From Sutcliffiella horikoshii (lineage in GTDB: Bacteria; Bacillota; Bacilli; Bacillales; Bacillaceae_I): 64,000 nucleotides of DNA. Where the stretch lies: positions 1 through 64,000 of the forward strand of contig NZ_RXZI01000003.1 of assembly GCF_021991925.1 (NCBI RefSeq), read 5' to 3'. How positions within the stretch are numbered: the stretch's first letter is position 1; each line of letters starts with the position of its first letter. Under the pieces are notes generated by a model, which was given only the letters and a program-made list of their open reading frames with translations, did no database searches and was not told the DNA's origin. Position numbers and translations under genes: made by a program. Positions 46,228 through 55,752 of this stretch are shown here, piece by piece.

Positions 46228-47010
46228 TTGCAAGACGGGATGATTGTGGAAAAGACTCCATTTCCATCACCCAGTCCGCATATCCATGTTTTTTCGGTAA
46301 CCTATTATAGCGGTGGATTGAAAGTGAAGGGGTTACTTGCCGAACCGAAAGCGGAAGGGAAGTACGATGGATTTCTATATTTAAGGGGCGGAATCAAAAA
46401 TGTCGGACAGGTCCGGGTTGGTAGGATCGTTCAGTTCGCCTCGGAAGGGTTTGTGGTGATGGCACCTTTTTACCGTGGAAATCAAGGTGGGGAGGGAAAT
46501 GAGGACTTTGCCGGGGATGACAGGGAGGATGCGTTTTTTGCGTATAAAGTATTGGCGGGTCTAAAAAAAGTGAAGGCTGACAGCATTCATGTGTTCGGTT
46601 TCTCACGTGGGGGCGTCATGGCTCTTATGACAGGAATAGAGTTTCCTGAAGTGTGTTCAGTTGTCTCCTGGGGCGGGGTGTCTGATATGTTTCTCACCTA
46701 CGAGGAGAGAGTGGATTTGCGCCGCATGATGAAACGTGTGATAGGAGGAACGCCAAATAAGTATCCGGAGCGATATGAATGGAGGACGCCTTTACTGGAG
46801 CTTGATAGATTGGAGGCTCCAATCTTGATTATCCATGGGGAGCGGGACAAGAACGTTTCCATTGAGCACTCCTATCGACTAGAAAGGTGCGCGAAGGAGA
46901 TGGGGAAGAAGGTGGAGGCGTGGTATTATCCTGAGTACACGCACTATTTTCCGCCACGCGAGAACCGGAGGATTGTGGAGCGGTTGACGAGGTGGATGAA
47001 AGAACAGTAG
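46228..47010 (+). CDS. ytmA: Alpha/beta hydrolase YtmA (prolyl-oligopeptidase-like)
   Basis: 260 residues in the S9-like hydrolase group. Nucleophile elbow GFSRGGVMAL, catalytic Asp in HGERDKNVS and His in YTHYFPP. The FYRGNQGGEGNEDFAGDDREDA segment is a strong match to B. subtilis YtmA. Start TTG at 46228 lies nine bases after AGGGGGG; ATG at 46240 gives the usual MIVEK start and is a fair alternative. Substrate unknown. It is divergent from ytlA. Confidence 0.87.
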   Translation: MQDGMIVEKTPFPSPSPHIHVFSVTYYSGGLKVKGLLAEPKAEGKYDGFLYLRGGIKNVGQVRVGRIVQFASEGFVVMAPFYRGNQGGEGNEDFAGDDREDAFFAYKVLAGLKKVKADSIHVFGFSRGGVMALMTGIEFPEVCSVVSWGGVSDMFLTYEERVDLRRMMKRVIGGTPNKYPERYEWRTPLLELDRLEAPILIIHGERDKNVSIEHSYRLERCAKEMGKKVEAWYYPEYTHYFPPRENRRIVERLTRWMKEQ

Positions 47011-47164
47011 TGAGTGGTGCGGATGTGGCCCTCAATGGACAAAGAGGGGGTTTCTATATGCATGAATATGCTCTGAAAATAAAGAACGGTCAAAGAACGG
47101 CTCTAAAAGCCCAAACGTCTATTTAACAATAGGAAGCAGTCAAATAGAAAGTTTCGAATAACCT

Positions 47165-47204
47165 AAAAAGCCAACCAAGGTTCTCACAACCTTGGTTGGC
47201 TTTA
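47165..47204. terminator. Bidirectional terminator between ytmA and pckA
   Basis: AAAGCCAACCAAGG pairs with CCTTGGTTGGCTTT around TTCTCACAA. Confidence 0.88.
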
Positions 47205-47218
47205 AGTATTTACAACTA

Positions 47219-48808
47219 TTAAACCGTAGGTCCGCCCATATCAAGGACTTCGGCAGGTACATTTTCAAATTTTTTGAAGTTTGCTTTGAACTTTCCTGCA
47301 AGCTCGCGGGCAAACTGATCGTATTTTTCTTCGTCATGCCAAGTTTTCTTCGGTTGCAACACTTCATCAGGTACACCTGGAACATGCACAGGGATGGAGA
47401 CCCCGAAGTAAGGATCCTTCTCCACTTCTACATTTGTCAGGTCGCCTTCAAGTGCCGCCTGTACCATCGCTCTTGTGTAAGAAAGCTTCATGCGGCTTCC
47501 AACGCCATATTCTCCACCAGTCCAGCCTGTGTTGACAAGGTAAACCTGTACATTGTGCTCATCAATCTTCTTACCGAGCATCTCTGCATACGTTGTGGCA
47601 GGAAGCGGCAGGAACGGTGATCCGAAGCAAGTCGAGAATGTTGCTTGTGGTGAAGTGATTCCGCGCTCTGTACCTGCAAGCTTACTTGTATAACCGCTTA
47701 AGAAATGGAACATAGCCTGTTCTTTAGAAAGCTTGGAGATTGGAGGCAATACGCCAGTTGCATCAGCTGTCAAAAAGACGATCGTTGTCGGGTGGCCAGC
47801 GATGCTAGGTTGGACGATATTTTCCATGGCATCCAAGGAATAAGCTGCACGCGTGTTTTCCGTTAGTGTAGAGTTATCATAGTCGGCAACTCTGGATTGC
47901 CCATCAATGACTACATTCTCTAACACAGATCCGAAACGGATTGCATCGAAGATTTGTGGTTCTTTTTCATGTGTCAGGCCGATGCATTTTGCATAGCAGC
48001 CACCCTCGATATTGAATACACCAGTGTTGGACCAGCCGTGCTCGTCGTCTCCGATCAGTTTGCGGTTTGGATCGGCAGATAGAGTTGTTTTACCTGTTCC
48101 TGATAGACCGAAGAATAAGGCTACATCGCCTTCGCGGCCTACATTTGCAGAGCAGTGCATCGGCATGATGCCGTTTTCCGGTAAAAGATAGTTCATAACG
48201 GAGAAGATGGACTTTTTCATTTCTCCAGCATATTCCGTACCACCGATAAGAACGACGCGTTTGCTGAAGGAAATGATGATGAATGCTTCTGAGTTGGTTC
48301 CATCCACAGCTGGATCAGCCTTGAAGTTTGGTGCAGAAACAATGCTGAAGGCGGTTTCATGTTTGGCCAACTGCTCTTCGTTTGGTTTGATGAATAGTTG
48401 TTGAGCAAAAAGGTTGTGCCATGCAAACTCATTAATCACTTGGATTGGTAACTGATATTTCTCATCAGCTCCGGCAAACCCTTTAAAAACAAAAATCTCT
48501 TCTTTATTTTCTAAGTATGTCAGTACTTTATTATATAAGCGGTCAAATACGTCTTCTGAGATAGGGCTGTTTACACTTCCCCAATCGATTTTATCTTTAC
48601 TTGACTCTTCTTCCACAATAAATTTATCTTTAGGGGAGCGACCCGTGTATTTTCCAGTGGTTGCGAGCACAGCACCTGTAGAGGTCAAGCAGCCTTCGTT
48701 ACGGTTTAATACTTTTTCCACCAATTGTGGAACAGAAAGCTGTACATGTGTGTTACTTCCGTAAATTAATTTTGTTAACCCATTATCGATCCCAACCGTT
48801 TTCATCAT
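47219..48808 (-). CDS. pckA: Phosphoenolpyruvate carboxykinase (ATP) PckA
   Basis: Converts oxaloacetate and ATP to phosphoenolpyruvate, the entry step of gluconeogenesis. 529 residues. The phosphate loop [11 protein letters not shown] (about 234-244), GDDEHGW with a metal ligand, TGRSPKDKF near the N terminus and the NTGWTGG motif are present. GGAGAG precedes the ATG at 48808. The upstream CcpN-type and cre-type sites point to repression when sugars are present. Divergent from metK. Confidence 0.97.
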   Translation of the reverse strand: MMKTVGIDNGLTKLIYGSNTHVQLSVPQLVEKVLNRNEGCLTSTGAVLATTGKYTGRSPKDKFIVEEESSKDKIDWGSVNSPISEDVFDRLYNKVLTYLENKEEIFVFKGFAGADEKYQLPIQVINEFAWHNLFAQQLFIKPNEEQLAKHETAFSIVSAPNFKADPAVDGTNSEAFIIISFSKRVVLIGGTEYAGEMKKSIFSVMNYLLPENGIMPMHCSANVGREGDVALFFGLSGTGKTTLSADPNRKLIGDDEHGWSNTGVFNIEGGCYAKCIGLTHEKEPQIFDAIRFGSVLENVVIDGQSRVADYDNSTLTENTRAAYSLDAMENIVQPSIAGHPTTIVFLTADATGVLPPISKLSKEQAMFHFLSGYTSKLAGTERGITSPQATFSTCFGSPFLPLPATTYAEMLGKKIDEHNVQVYLVNTGWTGGEYGVGSRMKLSYTRAMVQAALEGDLTNVEVEKDPYFGVSIPVHVPGVPDEVLQPKKTWHDEEKYDQFARELAGKFKANFKKFENVPAEVLDMGGPTV

Positions 48809-48867
48809 GGATAACTCTCCTTCAATTTGAATTAATAATTATTTTTGTTTTTTCTCATCTGTTAAAA

Positions 48868-48878
48868 AGTATAACACA
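48868..48878 (-). promoter_or_regulatory. CcpN-type operator over the pckA -10 region
   Basis: On the minus strand TGTGTTATACT matches the recalled CcpN pattern TRTGHYATAYW at every position and includes a TATACT -10 hexamer, 60 bp before the start codon. CcpN represses pckA and gapB in B. subtilis. Confidence 0.65.
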
Positions 48879-49007
48879 TTTAATCTAATAGTCCATACTA
48901 ATTAGCTTATTTTATGAAAATTAATGTGAATTCGTTAATATTTTGTGAAAAAACAGGCTTATCCCAGTGGAAAAGCTAAGAGTTAATATGTAAAGTAGAC
49001 CAAAAAA

Positions 49008-49022
49008 TTGAAAGCGTTACCA
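49008..49022. promoter_or_regulatory. cre-type CcpA site between pckA and metK
   Basis: TTGAAAGCGTTACCA fits the cre consensus WTGNAANCGNWNNCW at every specified base. It lies 200 bp upstream of pckA and 190 bp upstream of the metK promoter, so its target is not certain. Confidence 0.6.
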
Positions 49023-49213
49023 ATTCTCGCCTAAAACAAGGGGGGACGAGCCCGATTCCCTCTACCATTATAAACCCTGTTCCCCATAAGTAAAAGAGAA
49101 TGATGGATCAATTTCTCATGGGCTTAAAATATCAGTATAAACAAAGAAAAAGCGATAATAATAAGGAAGCAATTATTTCCTGTAAATCGATGTCGAATTA
49201 TTTCTCTTTTTTG

Positions 49214-49243
49214 TTGACATAAAAGGTTTTAGTACGCTAATAT
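49214..49243 (+). promoter_or_regulatory. Promoter of the metK leader
   Basis: TTGACA at 49214-49219, an 18-bp spacer and TAATAT at 49238-49243, about 17 bp before the riboswitch. The remainder of the 450-bp gap between pckA and metK is AT-rich without other recognised signals. Confidence 0.65.
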
Positions 49244-49260
49244 AGAACCTTGAACGGATA

Positions 49261-49426
49261 CTCTTATTCCGAGCTGGTGGAGGGACAGGCCCTATGAAAC
49301 CCAGCAACCTGCTCAAAGGATGAGCGAGCGCGAAAAAGCACGCCGCTGTTTTATTAGGCCAAGTTTTTGGTCGCTTGAGAAAAGGTGCTAAACCTGAGCA
49401 AGGCTATGACCTTGACCGATAAGAGT
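49261..49426 (+). promoter_or_regulatory. SAM-I riboswitch (S box) of metK
   Basis: Helix P1 is CTCTTAT 49261-49267 with ATAAGAG 49419-49425. The conserved core GAGGGACAGGCCCTATGAA and CAGCAACC, then AGGTGCTAA and CTGAGCAAGG, are in the S-box order. When SAM is bound the downstream terminator forms, stopping metK transcription. The P3 arm is long: about 72 nt separate CAGCAACC from AGGTGCTAA. Confidence 0.95.
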
Positions 49427-49447
49427 GAAAGGCTAATTCTCGACATC

Positions 49448-49486
49448 AAACCTTTCCTCAATTTTGTGGGAAGGTTTTTTCTATTT
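49448..49486 (+). terminator. Riboswitch-controlled terminator of metK
   Basis: AACCTTTCC pairs with GGGAAGGTT and is followed by TTTTTCTATTTTT. It lies 20 nt after the aptamer and before the metK ribosome site. Confidence 0.9.
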
Positions 49487-49602
49487 TTACACAAGATAAC
49501 ATAGAACATCACAATAGGAACTGAGATCCGTATCAAATATAACTGTTGTACGTGAAGAGAAGTCAAACGCTTTTCATAAACAAAAAGGAGGAACTTTTTT
49601 TA

Positions 49603-50802
49603 ATGACTAAACAACGTCGTTTATTTACTTCTGAGTCCGTAACGGAAGGGCACCCGGATAAAATTTGTGACCAAATTTCCGATTCTATCCTGGACGCGAT
49701 CCTAACTAATGACCCGAATGCACGTGTAGCGTGTGAAACATCCGTTACTACTGGATTGGTATTAGTAGCTGGAGAAATTACAACTTCCACTTATGTAGAT
49801 ATTCCTAAGATTGTTCGTGAAACAATCCAAGGCATCGGTTATACTCGTGCAAAATACGGTTTTGATGCGGAAACTTGTGCTGTACTTACTTCCATCGATG
49901 AGCAGTCTGCTGACATCGCAATGGGTGTTGACCAAGCGCTAGAAGCTCGTGAAGGTCAAATGTCAGATGCAGAAATCGAAGCAATTGGAGCGGGTGACCA
50001 AGGTCTAATGTTTGGTTTCGCTTGCAATGAAACAAAAGAATTAATGCCTTTACCTATTTCTCTAGCGCACAAGCTTTCCCGCCGCTTAACAGAAGTAAGA
50101 AAAGATGAGGTTCTTCCTTACTTACGTCCAGATGGTAAAACGCAAGTGACAGTAGAATATGATGAGAACGACCAACCAGTTCGCATTGATACAATTGTAA
50201 TCTCTACTCAACATCACCCAGAGGTTTCCTTGGAGCGTATCCAACGGAACATCAAGGAATACGTAATCAAGCCGGTAGTTCCTGCTGAATTGATTGACGA
50301 GAATACAAAGTACTTCATCAACCCAACTGGCCGTTTCGTAATCGGTGGGCCACAAGGGGATGCAGGTCTTACAGGACGTAAGATCATCGTTGACACTTAC
50401 GGTGGATACGCTCGCCACGGTGGTGGAGCATTCTCCGGTAAAGATGCAACAAAAGTAGACCGTTCTGGTGCATATGCAGCACGCTATGTAGCTAAAAACA
50501 TCGTCGCAAGTGGACTTGCTGACAAGTGTGAAGTGCAATTGGCTTATGCGATCGGTGTTGCTCAACCAGTGTCTATCGCAGTGGATACTTTCGGAACTGG
50601 TAAAGTTTCTGAAGAGAAATTGGTTGAATTGGTTCGCAATAACTTCGACCTTCGTCCAGCTGGAATCATTAAAATGCTAGACCTTCGTCGTCCTATCTAC
50701 AAGCAAACTGCAGCTTACGGCCACTTCGGACGTAATGATCTGGATCTTCCTTGGGAGCAAACAGACAAAGCAGATGCATTGAAAGAGCAAGCGAACGCTT
50801 AA
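49603..50802 (+). CDS. metK: S-adenosylmethionine synthase MetK
   Basis: Makes SAM from methionine and ATP. 399 residues. Family motifs: [19 protein letters not shown] (N terminus), [10 protein letters not shown] (about 122-131) and the phosphate loop [16 protein letters not shown] (about 265-280). The ATG at 49603 follows AAAAGGAGG; an earlier in-frame start at 49546 lies in the leader. Controlled by the SAM riboswitch upstream. Confidence 0.98.
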   Translation: MTKQRRLFTSESVTEGHPDKICDQISDSILDAILTNDPNARVACETSVTTGLVLVAGEITTSTYVDIPKIVRETIQGIGYTRAKYGFDAETCAVLTSIDEQSADIAMGVDQALEAREGQMSDAEIEAIGAGDQGLMFGFACNETKELMPLPISLAHKLSRRLTEVRKDEVLPYLRPDGKTQVTVEYDENDQPVRIDTIVISTQHHPEVSLERIQRNIKEYVIKPVVPAELIDENTKYFINPTGRFVIGGPQGDAGLTGRKIIVDTYGGYARHGGGAFSGKDATKVDRSGAYAARYVAKNIVASGLADKCEVQLAYAIGVAQPVSIAVDTFGTGKVSEEKLVELVRNNFDLRPAGIIKMLDLRRPIYKQTAAYGHFGRNDLDLPWEQTDKADALKEQANA

Positions 50803-50815
50803 TATAGGCAATAAG

Positions 50816-50870
50816 AAAAACCGCCCGCGAATAAGGCTCTCTAAGAGCTATATTCTAGGGCGGTTTTTTA
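50816..50870 (+). terminator. Terminator after metK
   Basis: AACCGCCC pairs with GGGCGGTT across an inner AGGCTCTC/AGAGCT hairpin, followed by TTTTT. Confidence 0.85.
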
Positions 50871-50873
50871 GTT

Positions 50874-52760
50874 CTAAAGGATTTCTTCTAATGTTACATA
50901 TAAGGAATCTCTTTTGGATTCTAAAAGGGTGAGTTCATCTTGCAGTCTTTGAAGAGTTTGTAGATCTTCTTCATTGCTCATTTGAGCTTCTAACTCAACT
51001 ATTTCTGTTTCCAGATCCTCTAAGTCCTTTTCTATTTCCTCGAAGCTTTTATTTTTAGTTGTGTTTGGAGGTAGGTGCTCTTTCTTCTTCTGGGTTTGTA
51101 TGAAGTCAGGAAGGTTTACTACCTTTTTCCTCTCCAACTCCTCCCGCTTTCCACGGGCATATTGATAATTTCCCTCAAAAGTGACGAGCCTTCCATCTTC
51201 TAACCAGCATGTTTTCTCAAAATATTTATTCAAGAAAAACCGATCATGGGAGACGGCTAGGATGGTGCCATCAAAGTCTTCTAATGCCTCTTCAAGAACT
51301 TCTCTTGAATCGATATCGAGGTGGTTGGTCGGCTCATCCAATATCAGCAAATTGATATCTTGGTGCATTAGCTGGGCCAGACGTAGCCGCATTTTCTCCC
51401 CGCCACTTAAATTCTCTACTTTCTTGAATACAGAAGGTCCGTAGAACAAGAATTTCGCCAACACATGCCTTGCTTGTTCCAATGTGATGGAAATGTCTTC
51501 ACGGAATGCTTCAATCAACGTTTGATTTGGATTGCTAGCTTCGATATGCTGAGAAAGATAACCTACTTTTACGTTACTGCCAAGTTTCACTAATCCACTA
51601 TCCGCATCCAGTTTTCCGAGCAACATCTTTAACAGAGAAGATTTACCCGTCCCATTCTGACCGACAATTGCTGCCCTTTCTCTAAAATAAATTGCCAGGT
51701 CAATGTCTTTGAAAAGATCTTTCTTACCAAATGATTTATGGACCTTTTCCAATATTACTACATCTTTTCCGCTACGATCTGTGGCATCAAATTGAAGTCC
51801 CATTGCCTTCCGCTCAAGGATGGGACGTTTTATTTTTTCCATTCTATTTAATGCCTTTTCCATGCTTTTCGCGCGGCGATGCATGGCCGCATTTGGAGGA
51901 TTACTTTGATTCGCCCATTCTTTTAGGCGCTTGATTGCCTCTTTCATTTTCTTGATTTTTTTCTGTTGTTCTTGATACGCGGAGAATTCCAACAGCAATC
52001 TCTCTTCTTTTTCCTTTAGGAAACCACTGTAGTTGGTATGATAAGTGTGAATCTCCCCGTCCTCTAAATCTATAATTTTAGTTGCTACCTCATCTAGGAA
52101 ATAACGATCATGTGAGATGGCAACAACTGTCCCATCATACTCTTTTAAATATTGCTCCAGCCACTCTACTGAAAATATATCAAGATGGTTGGTCGGTTCA
52201 TCAAGAAGAAGCAGGTCGGGGTTTTGTAATAAAATAAACCCAAGACAAATTTTTGTTTGCTCTCCGCCACTCAAGCTTGGAAATGGCTGTGAGAGCAAAT
52301 GGGTGATCTTCAGCCCATTTGCAATTCGCTGGATGGAGGCGTCCATCTCGTATCCTCCCATAAAACCAAACCGTTCTTGAAGTACGCCGTATTCATTCAT
52401 TATCTTGTTCAATTTGCTCTCTTCAGCAACCACCGTCATCTGCTCCTCCAATACCCGAAGCTTATGTTGCAAATCCACTATCTCCTGAAAAGCAGAGCGC
52501 AATACATCTTCTCCCGTTGTCCCTTCAGGAAAGGAAGGAATTTGGGCAAGGTAGCCAATCTTAGTACCTTTTCTTATATGAATGGCTCCTTTATCAGGGG
52601 CTTCCAAACTGCTTATCAGTTGAAAGAGTGTCGTCTTTCCACTTCCGTTTCTTCCCACAAGTCCAATGCGGTCATTAGCCTGGATTTCCATTGAAACACC
52701 CTCAAAAATCATCGTTCCTGCAAAGCTTTTACTTATATTGTTTAATGTACATATCATCAT
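50874..52760 (-). CDS. ABC-F family ATPase (ribosome-associated)
   Basis: 628 residues with two ABC domains and no membrane segments. Walker A motifs GRNGSGKTT (about 36-44) and GQNGTGKSS (about 365-373). Signatures LSGGEQTK and LSGGEKMR. Walker B followed by DEPTNHLD twice. The inter-domain linker (about 240-320) is a charged coiled coil with NPPNAAMHRRAKSMEKALNR, as in proteins that act at the ribosomal E site. A second coiled coil forms the C terminus. It may be a translation factor or an antibiotic-resistance type; the sequence alone does not decide. A short ORF and a terminator lie directly upstream. Confidence 0.88.
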   Translation of the reverse strand: MMICTLNNISKSFAGTMIFEGVSMEIQANDRIGLVGRNGSGKTTLFQLISSLEAPDKGAIHIRKGTKIGYLAQIPSFPEGTTGEDVLRSAFQEIVDLQHKLRVLEEQMTVVAEESKLNKIMNEYGVLQERFGFMGGYEMDASIQRIANGLKITHLLSQPFPSLSGGEQTKICLGFILLQNPDLLLLDEPTNHLDIFSVEWLEQYLKEYDGTVVAISHDRYFLDEVATKIIDLEDGEIHTYHTNYSGFLKEKEERLLLEFSAYQEQQKKIKKMKEAIKRLKEWANQSNPPNAAMHRRAKSMEKALNRMEKIKRPILERKAMGLQFDATDRSGKDVVILEKVHKSFGKKDLFKDIDLAIYFRERAAIVGQNGTGKSSLLKMLLGKLDADSGLVKLGSNVKVGYLSQHIEASNPNQTLIEAFREDISITLEQARHVLAKFLFYGPSVFKKVENLSGGEKMRLRLAQLMHQDINLLILDEPTNHLDIDSREVLEEALEDFDGTILAVSHDRFFLNKYFEKTCWLEDGRLVTFEGNYQYARGKREELERKKVVNLPDFIQTQKKKEHLPPNTTKNKSFEEIEKDLEDLETEIVELEAQMSNEEDLQTLQRLQDELTLLESKRDSLYVTLEEIL

Positions 52761-52794
52761 GTTAATTTCACTCCTTCAGAATTTAAACGCACCA

Positions 52795-52845
52795 AAAAAA
52801 CCATGAGTAAGAAGAAGCCTTCTTTCCCATGGTTTATTTTTGAAA
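52795..52845 (-). terminator. Terminator or attenuator upstream of the ABC-F gene
   Basis: On the minus strand AAACCATG pairs with CATGGTTT, with an inner AAGAAG/CTTCTT stem, followed by seven T. It stands between the short ORF at 52890-53021 and the ABC-F ribosome site, in the same orientation. Confidence 0.8.
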
Positions 52846-52889
52846 CAGGTGGTGTACACCTAGTGTGCTTTTGGGCAAAAGATCTCTTA

Positions 52890-53021
52890 CTATCTGTCAT
52901 TTCTATTCAGCTGTCTAAAAAAGGACATACGTGTCCCGTTGATAGCTGAATCATGAAAAATCGCACGACAAATATGCAAATATGCCATGTATTGTGTGCG
53001 AGCATTAACAGATAGTAACAT
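52890..53021 (-). CDS. Small ORF (43 residues), possible leader peptide of the ABC-F gene
   Basis: Starts MLLSVNARTQYMAYLHICRA and ends RMSFFRQLNRNDR. GGAAGGAGGGG lies a few bases before the ATG at 53021, one of the strongest ribosome sites in the window. No family is recognised. It is followed, on the same strand, by a small AGGTG/CACCT hairpin and the terminator described above, and then by the ABC-F gene. This could be an independent small gene or a regulatory leader. Confidence 0.6.
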   Translation of the reverse strand: MLLSVNARTQYMAYLHICRAIFHDSAINGTRMSFFRQLNRNDR

Positions 53022-53098
53022 CTTTTTCCCCTCCTTCCGAACAAGTAAGATGTCTCTATTATATAATGATTTCTTTAAAAGTTGCAAATTATTAATTT

Positions 53099-54244
53099 TT
53101 AAGCTAGCTCTTGTAAGTTTTCTTGAGCTAATGTGCTCTTATAGTCTCTCAGTAGTTTATCAAAAATGGCATTCCAAGATTGTTCGAGAGCATATTGGCG
53201 ACCTGCCAGGGCCATCTGGTCCCGCTTTTCTTCATCCACCAAAAGGCTGGTGATAGCTGCAGCAAAAGCTTTGGGATCGCCTTGAGCACATAGATGCCCT
53301 GTCAGCCCCTGCTGTATGATGGTTTTGACTCCGCCGGCATTTGCGCCCACCACGGGAGTACCGGATGCAAGGGATTCCAATACCACATTGCCAAAGGTTT
53401 CGGTAGCGGAAGGAAAAACGAACAAATCGGAACCTGCATAAACTTCCGCAAGGTTTTGACCTGATTGGTAACCGGCGAAGGTCATATTGGGAAGGGCGTT
53501 TTTGTACAGTTCCTGTTTCAAAGGACCGTCCCCTACCAATAACCAGTGTACATCATGACGGATGGATTCTGGCAGTGCAGCATCAATTTCAGGAAGAAGT
53601 GCTACATCTTTCTCCGGAGCGAGTCTTCCTACATAAGAAATGATAAATTTCTCTTTCATTTTATATTTGACCTTCAACTGTTTTGAGTAGGAGGCAGTAG
53701 GATGAAAAACAGAACAGTCCACGCCTCTTTGCCAGATGGCAGTATTGGTGAACCCATGTTTCTTAAGGTGATTTTGCGTGTCGGTGGATGGAACAAAAAT
53801 CTTCCTCAATGGGCGATGAAACCAGCGCATGTAGCTCCAGAGTACTTTTGTGAGAAATTGAAGATCGTAGTATTCGAGGTATTTATCAAAATCGGTGTGG
53901 TAGGAACCTACTACTGGAATTTCGAGTTTTTTTGCATAGTGAAGCCCGCAAAGGCCGATATTAAAGGGAGTTGCAACATGAATGAGGTCGGGTTTGAATT
54001 TTTGCAGTTCCGCCTTGACAGAGAGCATGTTCGGAAGGGCGAGCCGGCATTCGGGATACAAGAAAAATGGCAGACTGGCAAAGCGGTGAACATGGCTTGT
54101 AAACAAATCCTTGCTTGTACTTTCCGGGGCAAACACCCTATACTCCATCCCTTGACCGTCCAAGTAATTGGTAAAACGTTTCAAGGTTTTTGCTACACCA
54201 TTAACATCTGGAGCAAACGTATCTGTAAAGATAGCAATCTTCAT
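53099..54244 (-). CDS. GT4 family glycosyltransferase
   Basis: 381 residues, GT-B fold. The N terminus IFTDTFAPDVNGVAKTL is typical of the mannosyl- and glucosyltransferases acting on lipids. YVGRLAPEKD (about 204-213) and the EX7E motif in PSATETFGNVVLESLASGTPVV are in the C-terminal domain. It resembles diacylglycerol or phosphatidylinositol glycosyltransferases of Bacillus; acceptor unknown. GAAGGAGG precedes the ATG. An R2 repeat separates it from the PAP2 gene. Confidence 0.87.
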   Translation of the reverse strand: MKIAIFTDTFAPDVNGVAKTLKRFTNYLDGQGMEYRVFAPESTSKDLFTSHVHRFASLPFFLYPECRLALPNMLSVKAELQKFKPDLIHVATPFNIGLCGLHYAKKLEIPVVGSYHTDFDKYLEYYDLQFLTKVLWSYMRWFHRPLRKIFVPSTDTQNHLKKHGFTNTAIWQRGVDCSVFHPTASYSKQLKVKYKMKEKFIISYVGRLAPEKDVALLPEIDAALPESIRHDVHWLLVGDGPLKQELYKNALPNMTFAGYQSGQNLAEVYAGSDLFVFPSATETFGNVVLESLASGTPVVGANAGGVKTIIQQGLTGHLCAQGDPKAFAAAITSLLVDEEKRDQMALAGRQYALEQSWNAIFDKLLRDYKSTLAQENLQELA

Positions 54245-54280
54245 AATAAACCTCCTTCAAATATATTTAACAAGTAGGTA

Positions 54281-54428
54281 GCTGGTTCCCCAGGAGATTG
54301 TAGTGCAAGGTGTGAGACTCCGGCGGGAGGTAGCGGTAGGTTGAGACCCCGCAACGCAGTGAGGAGGCTCAAGCAGCGCCCCGCGGAAAGCGAACACCTG
54401 GAACGGAAATTTACTGGAGTTATACAGA
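54281..54428 (+). repeat. R2 repeat, copy C
   Basis: GTGCAAGGTGTGAGACTCC, GGCGGGAGGTAG, TTGAGACCCCGC, GTGAGGAGGCTCAAGC, CGCCCCGCGGAAAGCG and CCTGGAACG occur in the same order as in copies A and B. It sits between two co-oriented minus-strand genes and contains no open reading frame of note. Confidence 0.75.
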
Positions 54429-54440
54429 TTTGTTGGCTAG

Positions 54441-54983
54441 TCAAGATAATAATGGTACAACCATCATGTACGACAGGATACCTGTCGTGGTACCAAGCAC
54501 CACCCCGACTGCAACATCAGAGGGATAGTGGAGCCCTAGGTAGATCCTTGAAACTGCTACACAGAGCGCAATAGGGATTAAAAGTATGGCAAGAGGTGGT
54601 ATGAATAGAATAAAAGGGATGACGCTGGAAAAAACTGCGGTTGTATGACCGGATGGGAATGAATGATCCTTTAACGGATTGGTGCCCACTTTGATCGCTT
54701 CCAGAGCTAGATACGGGCGTCGTCTTGGATAAAGTTTTTTGGCAATTGCCACCGGAATATGACTGAGCGCTAATGAAAGCCCCGCTGCCATAGCGGTATA
54801 TTTAAGAGAATGATTGCTGAAGATGATTAGAAGCAGAAGGGTACAAATAGTGAAAGTAGCCCCTCCAATATGCGTGATGTTACGGAAAAAGAAGTTCACA
54901 TGCTTTCTGTCAAAATGACGATTCACACAGCGAAACAGATTACATTCCAATTCGTAGAAATTTGCGAGTAATTTTTCCATCAT
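54441..54983 (-). CDS. PAP2-family membrane phosphatase
   Basis: 180 residues with about five membrane segments. The three phosphatase motifs are visible: KKLYPRRRP (about 87-95), FPSGHTTA (about 113-120) and SRIYLGLHYPSD (about 147-158). Such enzymes dephosphorylate lipid phosphates such as undecaprenyl pyrophosphate or phosphatidate, on the outer face of the membrane. AAAGGAG precedes the ATG. Confidence 0.9.
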   Translation of the reverse strand: MMEKLLANFYELECNLFRCVNRHFDRKHVNFFFRNITHIGGATFTICTLLLLIIFSNHSLKYTAMAAGLSLALSHIPVAIAKKLYPRRRPYLALEAIKVGTNPLKDHSFPSGHTTAVFSSVIPFILFIPPLAILLIPIALCVAVSRIYLGLHYPSDVAVGVVLGTTTGILSYMMVVPLLS

Positions 54984-55109
54984 CAGGACTCCTTTTCAAC
55001 TAGGCTATTTTCTTACCTTCATTTTAGATGGCATTTATTTAGGAAGTTATAAGGCTGTGTAAAGATAGAGTTAGGATTAGCTGGTAGAAAATTAACAGAA
55101 ATTTAAGAA

Positions 55110-55141
55110 TAAAAAAACACCACCCGGAAATGGGTGGTGTG
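55110..55141 (-). terminator. Terminator after ytoA
   Basis: ACACCACCC pairs with GGGTGGTGT around a short loop; on the minus strand a T-run follows. Confidence 0.85.
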
Positions 55142-55151
55142 TAGGGGATTA

Positions 55152-55670
55152 TCAGTTTTGGACGGATTTATAAAATTGTCCTTTTTCCACGTATTCTCTT
55201 CTGATACGTGCCATGTCCAGCTTGTCTTCTTCCGTCAGTTCGCGAACGACTTTGGCAGGCCGGCCGAAAGCAAGCGAATTAGGTGGAATACGTTTTCCAG
55301 GTGGTACAAGGCTGCCGGCCCCAATAAAGGCTCCCTCGCCAATTTCGGCTCCGTCTAGAATGATGGAGCCCATGCCAATTAAGGCGTTTTTTCGAATAAA
55401 TGCGCTATGTAGTGTACATTGGTGCCCAACTGTGACATCATCTTCTATTATCAAAGGTTTGTTGGGACTTTGATGAAGCAGGGATTGATCCTGGATATTA
55501 ACCCTCTCGCCAATGATCGTAGGGGCTACATCGCCACGGATGACTGTGTGGAACCAGATGCTGCTCTCCTTCCCGATGGATACATCTCCTGTGATTACCG
55601 AAAAATCGGCGAGGTAGACTGTTTCGTCAATCTGTGGTTTTTTATCAAGAAATGGGTATATTTTATACAT
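55152..55670 (-). CDS. ytoA: Gamma-class carbonic anhydrase-like protein YtoA
   Basis: 172 residues of left-handed beta-helix with hexapeptide repeats. Zinc-binding His candidates lie in DQSLLHQSP and in VGHQCTLHSA. The GFIRGDVAP-like RGDVAPTIIGERVNIQD segment is the family hallmark. Activity as a carbonic anhydrase is not certain in this branch (CaiE/PaaY-type). Divergent from ytpA. Confidence 0.9.
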   Translation of the reverse strand: MYKIYPFLDKKPQIDETVYLADFSVITGDVSIGKESSIWFHTVIRGDVAPTIIGERVNIQDQSLLHQSPNKPLIIEDDVTVGHQCTLHSAFIRKNALIGMGSIILDGAEIGEGAFIGAGSLVPPGKRIPPNSLAFGRPAKVVRELTEEDKLDMARIRREYVEKGQFYKSVQN

Positions 55671-55752
55671 AAGTTCCTCCGGCTTGTAAGAAATGTTTGT
55701 TTTATTTTATTATATCAGAAAGAATGTCATTATTTTGAGGGAGTGTTCGAGA

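Noticed and set aside
47058..47126. 22-codon ORF (starts MHEYALKIKNG) with GAGGGGG upstream
   Set aside because: Too short, no recognised relative and no terminator of its own; possible but unsupported.
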